NCBI RefSeq assembly: GCF_047159865.1
Contig: NZ_AP038804.1
Location: 930,001-994,000, forward strand
Direction: 5' to 3'
From: JAIOSF01 sp047159865
Lineage (GTDB): Bacteria; Campylobacterota; Campylobacteria; Campylobacterales; Arcobacteraceae
DNA length: 64,000 nucleotides
The notes under the pieces are model-generated. The model made no database searches. It was given only the letters and a program-made list of their open reading frames with translations, and was not told the DNA's origin. Each line of letters begins with the position of its first letter. The first letter of the stretch is position 1. Both the position numbers and the translations under genes were made by a program. Shown one piece after another: positions 17,204 to 25,835 of this stretch.

Positions 17204-17713
17204 CTATATCAACCTTTTTGCTTTTTGAGCCATTTTTGCAGGTTCTCTTCTTATTTTTCGTTGCAACATCATAAGTGCATATTGAAGTGTTTCAGGTCGA
17301 GGAGCACAACCAGGTAAATAGATATCAACAGGGATAACTCTATCAACACCTTGAACTGTTGCATAAGTATTAAACATACCACCTGTATTTGCACACGATC
17401 CCATCGAAATAACCCATTTAGGATCTGGCATTTGGTCATATAATCTTCGCATAAACTCAGCATGCTTTTTTGTCAAAGTTCCAGCTACAACTATTACATC
17501 TGACTGTCTAGGACTCGCTCGAAAAATCGTACCAAACCTATCAAAATCAAATCGTGAACCACCTGTTGCCATCATCTCTATAGCACAACAAGCAAGTCCA
17601 TAAGTCATAGGCCAAAGTGAATTACTTCGTCCAAAATTCACTATTTTGTCTACAGCTGTTAGTTTTATAGGTGTTCCACCATCCGCAAAATAATTTACTT
17701 TATGCTGTGCCAT
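17204..17713 (-). CDS. nuoB: NADH-quinone oxidoreductase subunit B (cluster N2)
   Basis: This subunit holds terminal cluster N2 next to quinone. The four ligands are visible as the adjacent Cys pair in GLACCAIEMM (42, 43), C107 in SMGSCANTGG and C136 in LPGCAPRPE. An ATG at 17734 would extend it by 7 residues. The ATG at 17713 is chosen because AAGGGG precedes it by about 8 bases and MAQHKVNY matches the usual N-terminus. It overlaps the nuoA end by 19 bases. The product is 169 residues. Confidence 0.97.
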   Translation of the reverse strand: MAQHKVNYFADGGTPIKLTAVDKIVNFGRSNSLWPMTYGLACCAIEMMATGGSRFDFDRFGTIFRASPRQSDVIVVAGTLTKKHAEFMRRLYDQMPDPKWVISMGSCANTGGMFNTYATVQGVDRVIPVDIYLPGCAPRPETLQYALMMLQRKIRREPAKMAQKAKRLI

Positions 17714-18084
17714 TCTAAAGCCCCTTTTTTCCAAGCGTAAATAAAACCTATTGTCAAAAGAAGTATAAATAAAATCATCTCAACAAAACCAAACCAACCC
17801 AAAACTTGAAAATTAACAGCCCATGGAAACATAAATATGATCTCTACATCAAAAAGTATAAACAGCAATGCCATAAGATAAAATTGTACCGATATTGTAT
17901 TTGGCTGTTTTGTTACCTCTGGTCCACACTCATACAGCGTAGTTTTTAACTTTTCTGTATCTTTTCTTGCTAATTTATGACTAGCAAATCTTGATAATGA
18001 TGTACCTGCTATAAATGCACCAAAAGTAAGTACAAACATTACAAATACACCAAAATAAGGATTTGCAAAATCCATATGTTCCAT
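17695..18084 (-). CDS. nuoA: NADH-quinone oxidoreductase subunit A
   Basis: This 129-residue membrane subunit has three TM helices. YECGPEVTKQPN at about residues 51-62 is the conserved loop with the functionally important Cys. FILFDVEIIFMFPWAV is the conserved TM2 with acidic residues. It is the first gene of the 14-gene operon (AAAAGGAAAAAAA before the ATG). The 178 bases upstream to miaA hold several AT-rich -10-like hexamers, none decisive. Confidence 0.97.
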   Translation of the reverse strand: MEHMDFANPYFGVFVMFVLTFGAFIAGTSLSRFASHKLARKDTEKLKTTLYECGPEVTKQPNTISVQFYLMALLFILFDVEIIFMFPWAVNFQVLGWFGFVEMILFILLLTIGFIYAWKKGALEWHSIK

Positions 18085-18262
18085 TTTTTTTCCTTTTGTA
18101 GGCTAATCTCAAATATTTTTACTAAAAATTTTACTCTGAAACTACCTAGATAATACCTTATTCTCTGTAAATAGAAACTTATAATTACTATTATCTAGAG
18201 TGATTTATAACAAATTTTTACTATGATAAAACTAATTATTAAGAATTAAATAGCAATATTAA

Positions 18263-19153
18263 TTATTGCGACAAGATTATTTTTTCTATTTTTTCCAAAC
18301 TTTCTTTTTTTACATTTGTAAATTGTGACTTATTAAAAGTTCTTTGTCTTTTTGCTAGTTGTGCTGTGTGTATAGAGATAAGCTCTTCTAACTCTTTTTT
18401 ATTTATCTTACTATCTAAATAGTCCAGTGTTTCAACTATCCCAATACTACCCATACTATTAGGAGCTCTTGTATACTCTTTTTCTAAAGCTATCACTTCA
18501 TCTATGATTCCATCTTTAAGCATCATTTGAGTTCTTTTTTTTATACGCTCTCTTAATACTTCTACATCAGTTTCAATCTCATAAATATCAAGATTGTTAA
18601 TAATTGGCTCAGGTTTATTTTGTGCAAAATATAGAGATGGGGTAAGTTTTGTTTCAAAATACAATTGTGCTGCTTTTTCAATTCTATACCTATCAGTAGA
18701 GGCTATTTTTTTCATATAAGTTGAGTCTAGTGTATAAAGCTTTTTATAAAGTTTTTCTATATCTTGAAGCTCTTCTTGTACTTTGACTTTCGTTTCATCT
18801 GTAATATATGGAGTGGAGGAGAGTCCATCACATAAAGACTTGAGATAAAATCCTGTACCTCCTACAATAATAAGATTTTTTTCATGAGCGATTGCATATT
18901 GTTTTGCTTTTTTATACTCTTCATAAAACTCTATCACATCAAACACTTCATTGGGATAGATACAATCTATACCAAAATGTTTGATTCCATCTCGTTCAAC
19001 AACAGTAGGTTTTGCAGAAGCTATATCGATTTTTTTATACACAGCCAAACTATCAAGGGACAATATCACCGCATTTAACTTATGAGCTAGTTTAATAGAA
19101 AGTGCTGTTTTTCCAGATGCCGTTGGTGCTATGATGGCTAGTTCTTTGTACAA
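18263..19153 (-). CDS. miaA: tRNA dimethylallyltransferase MiaA
   Basis: MiaA prenylates A37 of tRNAs reading UNN codons, the step before MiaB (encoded at 37605). The P-loop APTASGKT is near the N-terminus, and LSLDSLAVYKKIDIASAKPT and GGTGFYLKSL are family signatures. It has about 296 residues. Two starts compete: ATG at 19174, which lies only 9 bases after a TATAAT and has no SD, and TTG at 19153, which has AAAAGGGAA in SD position. The TTG start gives the normal short N-terminus and is chosen. Confidence 0.93.
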   Translation of the reverse strand: MYKELAIIAPTASGKTALSIKLAHKLNAVILSLDSLAVYKKIDIASAKPTVVERDGIKHFGIDCIYPNEVFDVIEFYEEYKKAKQYAIAHEKNLIIVGGTGFYLKSLCDGLSSTPYITDETKVKVQEELQDIEKLYKKLYTLDSTYMKKIASTDRYRIEKAAQLYFETKLTPSLYFAQNKPEPIINNLDIYEIETDVEVLRERIKKRTQMMLKDGIIDEVIALEKEYTRAPNSMGSIGIVETLDYLDSKINKKELEELISIHTAQLAKRQRTFNKSQFTNVKKESLEKIEKIILSQ

Positions 19154-19183
19154 ATAATTCCCTTTTACATACATATAACTAAC

Positions 19184-19191
19184 ATTATAGT
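19184..19191. promoter_or_regulatory. Overlapping divergent -10 boxes of miaA (minus) and mqnP (plus)
   Basis: The minus strand reads TATAAT at 19184-19189. The plus strand reads TATAGT at 19186-19191. Each is at a suitable distance from its gene: miaA ATG 9 bases away, mqnP ATG 12 bases away. Because the boxes overlap, polymerase could serve only one direction at a time. Confidence 0.5.
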
Positions 19192-19203
19192 AAAATCCGC
19201 CTT

Positions 19204-20064
19204 ATGAATAAAATACTAAAAAAATTAAATGACTTTAACGAACTCGTAATGTTTAAACATTCTATATTTTCTTTCCCATTTATATTTATTGCTATGGTAG
19301 TTGCTAGTGATGGTTGGTTCGGATGGAACCTTTTATTTTTAGGAGTATTAGCAGCCTTAACAGCTAGGAATTTTGCCATGGGATTCAACAGATATCTAGA
19401 TAGAGATATCGATGCACTCAATCCTCGAACAATAAATAGACCAAATGTAGACGGTCGAATCAGTTCTACCCAAATGCTTCTATTTACTTTTGCAAATGCT
19501 TTGGGTTTTATAGTGGTTGCTTATTTTGTAAATAGCTTAGCTTTTTTTATAAGTGTTCCTATTTTACTTGTTCTTGCAAGTTATTCATATTTTAAAAGAT
19601 TCTCTTATTTAGCACATATCATACTTGGAGTTTCTTTAGGTTTAGCTCCTATTGCAGGTGTGGTAGCTGTATCTGAGACTATAACTTTATGGTCTATTTA
19701 TTTAAGTGTTGGGGTACTTTTTTGGGTGGCTGGGTTTGATTTACTCTATTCATTGCAAGATATTGAAGTAGATAAAAAACTAGGATTGCATTCTATTCCT
19801 TCTCAATTTGGGGCAAAAAATACTATGCTTTTTTCTAAAATTATGCACTTTCTTACTGTACTTTTCTGGTTATTATTTACTATAGAAGCTTCACTTGGTG
19901 TGTTTGCATATATAGCAGTAGTTGCTAGTGCTGTTATGTTGACTTACGAACATATCATTGTAAATCGTGATTTCACAAAAATAGATAAAGCATTTTTTAC
20001 TATTAATGGTTATTTGGGAATTTTATTTTTTGTGTTAATAATATTGGAAAAGGTCTTTAACTAA
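19204..20064 (+). CDS. mqnP: UbiA-family prenyltransferase, probable MqnP of the futalosine menaquinone pathway
   Basis: This 286-residue membrane protein has about eight or nine TM helices. The first Asp-rich motif is NRYLDRDIDALNPRT at 62-76. The second, DLLYSLQDIEVDKKLGLHSI, is near 177-196. These bind Mg-polyprenyl diphosphate. Campylobacterota lack ubiquinone and make menaquinone via futalosine, so the substrate is probably the bicyclic MqnD product or a derivative rather than 4-hydroxybenzoate. No SD is seen before the ATG, and the leader would be about 6 bases. It is convergent with dxs, which supplies prenyl precursors. Confidence 0.82.
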   Translation: MNKILKKLNDFNELVMFKHSIFSFPFIFIAMVVASDGWFGWNLLFLGVLAALTARNFAMGFNRYLDRDIDALNPRTINRPNVDGRISSTQMLLFTFANALGFIVVAYFVNSLAFFISVPILLVLASYSYFKRFSYLAHIILGVSLGLAPIAGVVAVSETITLWSIYLSVGVLFWVAGFDLLYSLQDIEVDKKLGLHSIPSQFGAKNTMLFSKIMHFLTVLFWLLFTIEASLGVFAYIAVVASAVMLTYEHIIVNRDFTKIDKAFFTINGYLGILFFVLIILEKVFN

Positions 20065-20095
20065 AACAATTAGCTTATTCTATTCGCTAATTGTT
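20065..20095. terminator. Bidirectional hairpin between mqnP and dxs
   Basis: AACAATTAGC (20065-20074) pairs with GCTAATTGTT (20086-20095). The stem begins next to the mqnP stop and overlaps the last codons of dxs on the other strand. Only short T runs follow. Confidence 0.6.
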
Positions 20096-21872
20096 CTGGT
20101 AAAATTCCCAAGTCTTCTTCTAAAAGTTTTGTATCTCCATGTTGTACATACAAATCAGGATATTCAAATGATGTCACTTTTACATCTAAATCTTCATCAC
20201 TTATGAGTTCAAGTAGCGCACTTCCTACACCACCTTGCTTTTGACTATCTGAAAATACATACCATCTGTTTGTAGTTTTTGATAACTCTTTTAACAACTC
20301 TTTATCTAAAGGTTTCACAAAACGCAAGTCAACTATTGTGTTCTCTTCTTCACAGAGTTTTTCAGTATTTATAGCTCGTGATACACCTGCACCATACCCT
20401 ATAAAAGCAATAGAACTTTTTCCTTTTTTAAGAATTTCTGCTTTCCCTTTTTGGAATTTTGATGGTGCATATTCTAACTCTTCAAAAGCTCCTCTTGGGT
20501 ATCTAACTGCACAGGGTGTTGCATAATCTTTTGCAAACTCTAGTGCGTATTGTAATGTTGTTGAATCTCTTGGTGCAAAAAGGGTCATATTTGGTAAAAA
20601 TCGTAAGAAACTGATGTCAAACTGTCCTTGATGAGTTTCACCATCAGCCCCAACAATTCCCGCTCTATCTATACAAAATGTTACAGGTAGATTCATCAAA
20701 CAAACATCATGAATAATTTGATCAAATCCTCTTTGCAAAAATGTAGAATATATAGTGACAAAAGGTTTAAAACCATCTTTTGCCATGGCTGCCATAGAAG
20801 TAACCGCGTGTTGTTCTGCTATTGCAACATCCCAAAACCTATTTGGGAACTCTTTTATAAGTTTATCTATCCCTGTACCACTTGGCATAGCAGCTGTTAC
20901 TCCAACAACTTTATCATCTCTTTTTGCTAATTCATATAAGGCATCACTAAATACAGCCGTTGCAGCTTTTGCACCTGCTTTTTTATGAAAATTTCCTGTT
21001 TCAACATCAAAAGGACCTACCCCATGCCAATGTTCAAAATGACCTTCTGCAATAGAATAGCCCTTTCCTTTAACAGTTTTTGCATGTACAATTACAGGTT
21101 TTCCTAAGTTCTTTGCTAACTTTAAAGTTTCAACTATCTCTTCAATATTATGACCATCAATAGGACCTATATAATCTATTCCCATCTCTTCAAAAATAAT
21201 ACCAGGAGTAATAAGTTTTAAACTCTCTTCTATTTTTTTAGCAATATAATCAGTTCCTTTAGGCATATAGTTTTTCACTATAAAGTCAACCTTATCTCGA
21301 AAACCTTGATAAAATTTTCCAGCTAAAAGTTTACTAAGATGTTTAGACATAGCCCCTATTGGTTTGGCTATACTCATCTCGTTGTCATTTAAAATAATAA
21401 CAACAGGAAACTTCAAATCGCCTAGTTCATTTAAAGCTTCATAAACCATACCAGCACTCATAGAACCATCACCTATCATAAGAACAGGAACTTTTCCATT
21501 TTGTTCAATTTTGGCAGCTTTTGCAGCTCCAACAGCTAAAGATATAGAAGTTGAAGAGTGTCCAGCTACAAAATAATCTGCAGCTGATTCTTTTGGTTTT
21601 GTGAATCCACTCAAACCTTTAAATTGTCGAACAGTTTTAAACTTATCCCATCTTCCAGTGATGAGCTTATGTGGATAACACTGATGTGAAACATCAAAAA
21701 TAAAAGGGTCATTATTACAATCAAAGACTTTGTGCATACCAAGAGTTAATTCAACAGCTCCAAGTGTGGAACTAAAATGTCCTCCATTTACTGATACAAC
21801 CTCAATAATTCTATCTCTAATTTCTTGTGCTACTTGTTCTAATTCTGCTATGCTTTTATCTTTAATGTTCAT
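20070..21872 (-). CDS. dxs: 1-deoxy-D-xylulose-5-phosphate synthase
   Basis: Dxs condenses pyruvate and glyceraldehyde-3-phosphate, the first step of the MEP isoprenoid pathway, using thiamine diphosphate. It has 600 residues. H32 is in GGHFSSTLG. The ThDP/Mg motif GDGSMSAGM is at 134-142, continuing to the Asn in LNDNEMSIA. The catalytic glutamate is in IAEQHAV (about 357), and DRAGIVGADGETHQG is a family signature. It is the last gene of a co-directional run and starts 1 base after the phosphoribosyltransferase stop. Confidence 0.97.
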   Translation of the reverse strand: MNIKDKSIAELEQVAQEIRDRIIEVVSVNGGHFSSTLGAVELTLGMHKVFDCNNDPFIFDVSHQCYPHKLITGRWDKFKTVRQFKGLSGFTKPKESAADYFVAGHSSTSISLAVGAAKAAKIEQNGKVPVLMIGDGSMSAGMVYEALNELGDLKFPVVIILNDNEMSIAKPIGAMSKHLSKLLAGKFYQGFRDKVDFIVKNYMPKGTDYIAKKIEESLKLITPGIIFEEMGIDYIGPIDGHNIEEIVETLKLAKNLGKPVIVHAKTVKGKGYSIAEGHFEHWHGVGPFDVETGNFHKKAGAKAATAVFSDALYELAKRDDKVVGVTAAMPSGTGIDKLIKEFPNRFWDVAIAEQHAVTSMAAMAKDGFKPFVTIYSTFLQRGFDQIIHDVCLMNLPVTFCIDRAGIVGADGETHQGQFDISFLRFLPNMTLFAPRDSTTLQYALEFAKDYATPCAVRYPRGAFEELEYAPSKFQKGKAEILKKGKSSIAFIGYGAGVSRAINTEKLCEEENTIVDLRFVKPLDKELLKELSKTTNRWYVFSDSQKQGGVGSALLELISDEDLDVKVTSFEYPDLYVQHGDTKLLEEDLGILPEQLANRIS

Positions 21873-21873
21873 A

Positions 21874-22329
21874 TTACTTCTTTTCTAATAAATCTACTTC
21901 CCAAAAAAACTCAATCCAATCTTTTGCTTCTTTTACAGTATAATTTGGCTGTATAAGTGCAGTTGGTTTATAAAATACTGTGGCAATTTTAAATTCACAA
22001 TGTGGATATTTTTCATTTAAAATTTTTAAAATCTCTACCATACTTTCACCACTATCCACAATATCGTCAATAAGAACAATTTTATGTTTTCGAGTCAAAT
22101 CAGGGATATTAAAAATTTCAAAAGTTTCTAACTTTTTTGTTCCATCATAATGGATAGAGTTCAAACTATATATCTCTCGTGTTTCTAAGGCTTCACTAAG
22201 AAGATGTCCTAAAAGTAATCCTCCTCGCGCTATTGCAATCAATGCATCTGGATTATACTCTTTAATTTGTGGTATTAAAACTTTACAGTCTTCTATACAA
22301 TCTTCATAACTATAATAAACTTTTTTCAA
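21874..22329 (-). CDS. Purine-type phosphoribosyltransferase
   Basis: This 151-residue type I phosphoribosyltransferase has the PRPP-binding motif IVLIDDIVDSGES at 84-96 and the RGGLLLGHLL loop at 35-44. The Gpt-like architecture is short, with a C-terminal EFFWEVDLL resembling the base-recognition part of xanthine-guanine enzymes. It sits 10 bases after a nucleobase permease gene, so purine salvage (base plus PRPP to nucleotide) is likely. Which base (xanthine, guanine or hypoxanthine) cannot be told. ThiE-type or pyrimidine-specific roles are less likely. Confidence 0.82.
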   Translation of the reverse strand: MKKVYYSYEDCIEDCKVLIPQIKEYNPDALIAIARGGLLLGHLLSEALETREIYSLNSIHYDGTKKLETFEIFNIPDLTRKHKIVLIDDIVDSGESMVEILKILNEKYPHCEFKIATVFYKPTALIQPNYTVKEAKDWIEFFWEVDLLEKK

Positions 22330-22339
22330 TCTTTTTCCT

Positions 22340-23638
22340 CTAATGTAAAATAAATACTAATAATGATATCAATGTAATTGTGATTAAACCTAAATTAATA
22401 TCTTTAAACTCACCTTTTAATAATTTTAATGCAGTATAAACAATAAAACCAGCCGCAAAACCATTTGTAATTGAATATGTCAAAGGCATTAAAATAACCA
22501 TCAAAAACGATGCGCTTGTAACTGCCAAATCGTTTTGTTTAAAATTAATATTTCCAAGTTCTGAAAACATTAATATTCCTACAACTACTAAAACTGGATA
22601 AATTGCATTTGCAGGAATTGATTTAAATAATGGCAATAAAAACAGTGTTAAAATAAAAAACAAACCTGTAAATACAGCAGTTAATCCAGTTCTTCCACCC
22701 TCTTCAACACCACTTGAACTTTCTACAAATGATGTTGTAGTTGAAACACCAATTAAACTTCCAGCAACTGTAGATATTGCATCAGCTTCTAAAGTTTTCT
22801 CTAATGCTTTGTCATTTTTATCTTGTGTTTGAAATAAATTTGCTCGTGTTCCTACACCTGTTAATGTTCCTATGGTATCAAACATATCTGTAACTAAAAA
22901 TGTAATTATGACAGGTAATAATGCTAAAGATAATGCACTTAAAATATCAAGTTGCATATAAATAGGGGCAATCGATTCAGGTAATCCCACTATTGATTCA
23001 GGAGCTGATCCTATCCCAAGACTCCATCCAATAATCGAAGTGATTAAAATTGCGATAATAAATGCACCTTTAACTCTAAAAGCATAAAATGCCAATGTCA
23101 CAAATAACCCAAAAAGACCCAATAAAACAGCAGGATTTCCTAAATCACCTAAGGCTACTAATGTAGCTTTATTTTCAACAATAATACCCATTTGTTTAAG
23201 TCCAATAAAAGCAATAAAAGCACCAATACCAGCACTAATTGCTCTTCTTAAATCAACTGGGATAGAGGTCATTATCCATACTCTAAATTTGGTAAATGAA
23301 AGAATAACAAAGATAATACCACTTAAAAATACAATCCCTAAAGCAGTTTGCCAAGGCATATTCATACCTAATACTAAACCATAACTAAAGTAAGCATTCA
23401 GTCCCATACCAACACTCATAGCAATAGGTGTATTTGCCCAAATACCATTGAACATAGTTGCCATTATTGTAATAAGAGCTGTTGCTGTAATAACAGCTCC
23501 CATAGGTAACCCTGCATCATGTAAAATAAAACCATTTACAGGAACAATATACATCATCGTTAAAAATGTTGTAAGCCCTGCTAAAAATTCTGTTTTTACT
23601 GTTGTATTATTTTCTTGTAATTTAAATCTTGAAAACAT
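22340..23638 (-). CDS. NCS2-family purine permease (AzgA-like)
   Basis: This 432-residue membrane protein has about 12-14 hydrophobic segments. It has the AzgA-group features EFLAGLTTFLTMMYIVPVN near the N-terminus, GMGLNAYFSYG, and TTSFVESSSGVEEGGRTGLT, the conserved substrate and half-helix region. AzgA-like carriers import adenine, guanine and hypoxanthine with protons. Its initiation codon directly follows the hisC stop. The downstream phosphoribosyltransferase would trap the imported base. Confidence 0.92.
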   Translation of the reverse strand: MFSRFKLQENNTTVKTEFLAGLTTFLTMMYIVPVNGFILHDAGLPMGAVITATALITIMATMFNGIWANTPIAMSVGMGLNAYFSYGLVLGMNMPWQTALGIVFLSGIIFVILSFTKFRVWIMTSIPVDLRRAISAGIGAFIAFIGLKQMGIIVENKATLVALGDLGNPAVLLGLFGLFVTLAFYAFRVKGAFIIAILITSIIGWSLGIGSAPESIVGLPESIAPIYMQLDILSALSLALLPVIITFLVTDMFDTIGTLTGVGTRANLFQTQDKNDKALEKTLEADAISTVAGSLIGVSTTTSFVESSSGVEEGGRTGLTAVFTGLFFILTLFLLPLFKSIPANAIYPVLVVVGILMFSELGNINFKQNDLAVTSASFLMVILMPLTYSITNGFAAGFIVYTALKLLKGEFKDINLGLITITLISLLVFILH

Positions 23639-24745
23639 CTATTGTTTCTTTAGATTTAAAAGTTTATCTAAAGATTTAAATACTTTTTTATTTTGTTCTT
23701 TTGTTCCGATTGTAATACGGATAGCATTTTGTCCATATCCTGTCATATCTCGCACAATAATACCTAGTTCTAATAATTTTTGTGCTATCTCTTTTGAGAT
23801 AGCTTTACCAGTGTAAATTGTGATAAAATTTGTATAACTTGGTATAAACTTCAAGCTATTGTTTACACAATACTTTTCATACCGTTTCATCTCTTTAAAA
23901 TTCTTTTTAATACACTTTTGTACAAATTTCTCATCTTGAAGTGCTATTTTTCCAGCTTCTAAAGAGAGTGTAGTTACATTAAAAGGTGGTCTTAATTTAT
24001 AGAGGTTTTGAATAATATTTATATTTGCAATACCATATCCAACTCTCAAGCCACCCAAAGCATACGCTTTAGAAAATGTCCCAAGATAAATCACATTTGG
24101 ATATTTTTTTATTACTTTTTTTACATCAATTTTTTTAGCACTATCTTTATAAGAAGCATATTCTTGATACGCTCCATCTAGTACTACTAAAGTATCTTTA
24201 TCAATTTCATCTAAAAACTTGTACACATCTTTTGCATCAAGACATTCACCCATAGGATTATTTGGTAAACATAAAAAGATGATATCTGCACCCTCTTTTT
24301 CATATATCTTTCTAAACTCATCAAGATTATGTTGGTCTGATGGTGTTTTTAAAATAGTTGCACTTGTTTGTTTTGCATAGATTTCATACATAGCAAATGT
24401 AGTTTTTGCCATAAGTACTTTCGATTTTTTTGTACATTTTGCATGAACACAAAACTCTATTATTTGGTCACTACCTGCTCCAATAATGACATTTTTATCT
24501 TCAACTCTAAACCTTTTTGCTAGAGCTTCTTTTAATTCATACATACTATCATCTGGATAAACAAAAGCACTTGATGATTTTTTTTGTAATGCTTTTATTA
24601 CTTTTGGACTTGTTCCGTATGGATTTTCATTTGAGGCTAATTTTATAATATCTTTTGGATCTATTCCATAATCTCTTACTACTAATTCTATTGGTTTCCC
24701 TGCTTCATAGATATTTACATTATCTAAAACACTATTAAATGTCAT
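23639..24745 (-). CDS. hisC: Histidinol-phosphate aminotransferase
   Basis: This 368-residue class I/II PLP aminotransferase of the HisC type has LASNENPYG at 36-44 and LCLPNNPMGE at 158-167. The PLP-binding lysine is K226 in TFSKAYALGGLRVGYG. In Campylobacterota a HisC-like enzyme also transaminates aromatic acids, which fits its overlap (11 bases) with pheA upstream. It acts in histidine and probably also phenylalanine/tyrosine synthesis. The dual role is inference from the gene order. Confidence 0.92.
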   Translation of the reverse strand: MTFNSVLDNVNIYEAGKPIELVVRDYGIDPKDIIKLASNENPYGTSPKVIKALQKKSSSAFVYPDDSMYELKEALAKRFRVEDKNVIIGAGSDQIIEFCVHAKCTKKSKVLMAKTTFAMYEIYAKQTSATILKTPSDQHNLDEFRKIYEKEGADIIFLCLPNNPMGECLDAKDVYKFLDEIDKDTLVVLDGAYQEYASYKDSAKKIDVKKVIKKYPNVIYLGTFSKAYALGGLRVGYGIANINIIQNLYKLRPPFNVTTLSLEAGKIALQDEKFVQKCIKKNFKEMKRYEKYCVNNSLKFIPSYTNFITIYTGKAISKEIAQKLLELGIIVRDMTGYGQNAIRITIGTKEQNKKVFKSLDKLLNLKKQ

Positions 24746-25820
24746 CTGCTTCCCTTACATAACTTCCCAAGAATTTTATCTCTTTTGGATATTTTTTAAA
24801 TATTGTTTTTACTTTTTCTTCATCTTTGTGAGCATTGAACTCAATAAAAAAAGTAGAAACCCCTTCTACTATATGTGATTTTATTTTTGTTAAATTTATA
24901 TTTGCTGTATCAAAATCATTCAAAAATCGTACCAAAGCACCAGATTGATTTGAAAGTTGTACCAAAATAGATGTTTTATCATCTCCACTTTGTCCATTTT
25001 CAAAATTTGAGATAATTAAAAATCGTGTTCTATTATCCCCTGTATCTTCAATGTTTTCAAATAAAATAGGAAGATTGTACATTTTAGCTCCCACATGTGA
25101 ACATATAGCAGCAGAATGTTCATCTTCGATTGCTAGTTTTGCAGCTTTTGCAGTTGAATCTACAGGAATAAGCTCACACTCATTTAAACCTAAATCTTCC
25201 AAAAATTTATGACACTGATCAAATGCTATATCTTTTGAATATATCTTACGAATATCTTTTATATGATCTGCTCGTGAAGCTAAAGTATGATGAATATCAA
25301 CCATAACCTCTGCAATAATTCTCAAATTTGAATCAGCGAAACAAGATACTGTATCATTTACAATACCATTACTACTATTTTCAATCGGTACTACACCAAA
25401 CTTTGCTTTACCATTAGCAACTTCTCTAAAAACGCCCTTTATCGAACCTATTGGTAAATAAGCACTCATGGCACCAAATCTACTCTCTGCTGCTTGATGA
25501 GTAAAACTCCCCTCTGGTCCAAGATATGCTATATTTTCAGGTAATTCTAAATTTCTTGATATTGCAAATACTTCTAAAAATAATGCTTCTATAGCAGCTC
25601 TATTTAAGTTTCCTTTTGCTTTTATTGACTGGTTATGCAATCTTTCAATAATAGCTTTTTCACGCTCTGGTCTATAAATAGCTCCACCACTTTGAGCTTT
25701 TACACTTCCAACTTTATGCACAGTTTCCATTCTTTTATTTAAAAGAACCAATAACTGGTCATCAATAACATCAAGAGTGTCTCGCAATTTTTTTAATTCA
25801 ACCTCTTCATTCATATCCAT
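24735..25820 (-). CDS. pheA: Chorismate mutase / prephenate dehydratase (P-protein)
   Basis: This 361-residue fusion has an AroQ chorismate mutase at about 6-92 (RDTLDVIDDQLLVLLNKRM), prephenate dehydratase at about 96-273 (YLGPEGSFTHQA; catalytic TRF at 265-267) and an ACT domain at about 283-360. The ACT GAL motif is kept at 294-296, but the usual ESRP of the phenylalanine site reads KSHI at 314-317. That may weaken or alter feedback inhibition. It lies between lysA (15 bases upstream) and hisC (overlap). Confidence 0.95.
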   Translation of the reverse strand: MDMNEEVELKKLRDTLDVIDDQLLVLLNKRMETVHKVGSVKAQSGGAIYRPEREKAIIERLHNQSIKAKGNLNRAAIEALFLEVFAISRNLELPENIAYLGPEGSFTHQAAESRFGAMSAYLPIGSIKGVFREVANGKAKFGVVPIENSSNGIVNDTVSCFADSNLRIIAEVMVDIHHTLASRADHIKDIRKIYSKDIAFDQCHKFLEDLGLNECELIPVDSTAKAAKLAIEDEHSAAICSHVGAKMYNLPILFENIEDTGDNRTRFLIISNFENGQSGDDKTSILVQLSNQSGALVRFLNDFDTANINLTKIKSHIVEGVSTFFIEFNAHKDEEKVKTIFKKYPKEIKFLGSYVREADDI

Positions 25821-25835
25821 TTCCTTTGTAAATAT

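Noticed and set aside
23639..25820. Fusion or frameshift at the hisC/pheA overlap
   Set aside because: The 11-base overlap is an ordinary coupled arrangement and both proteins are full length.
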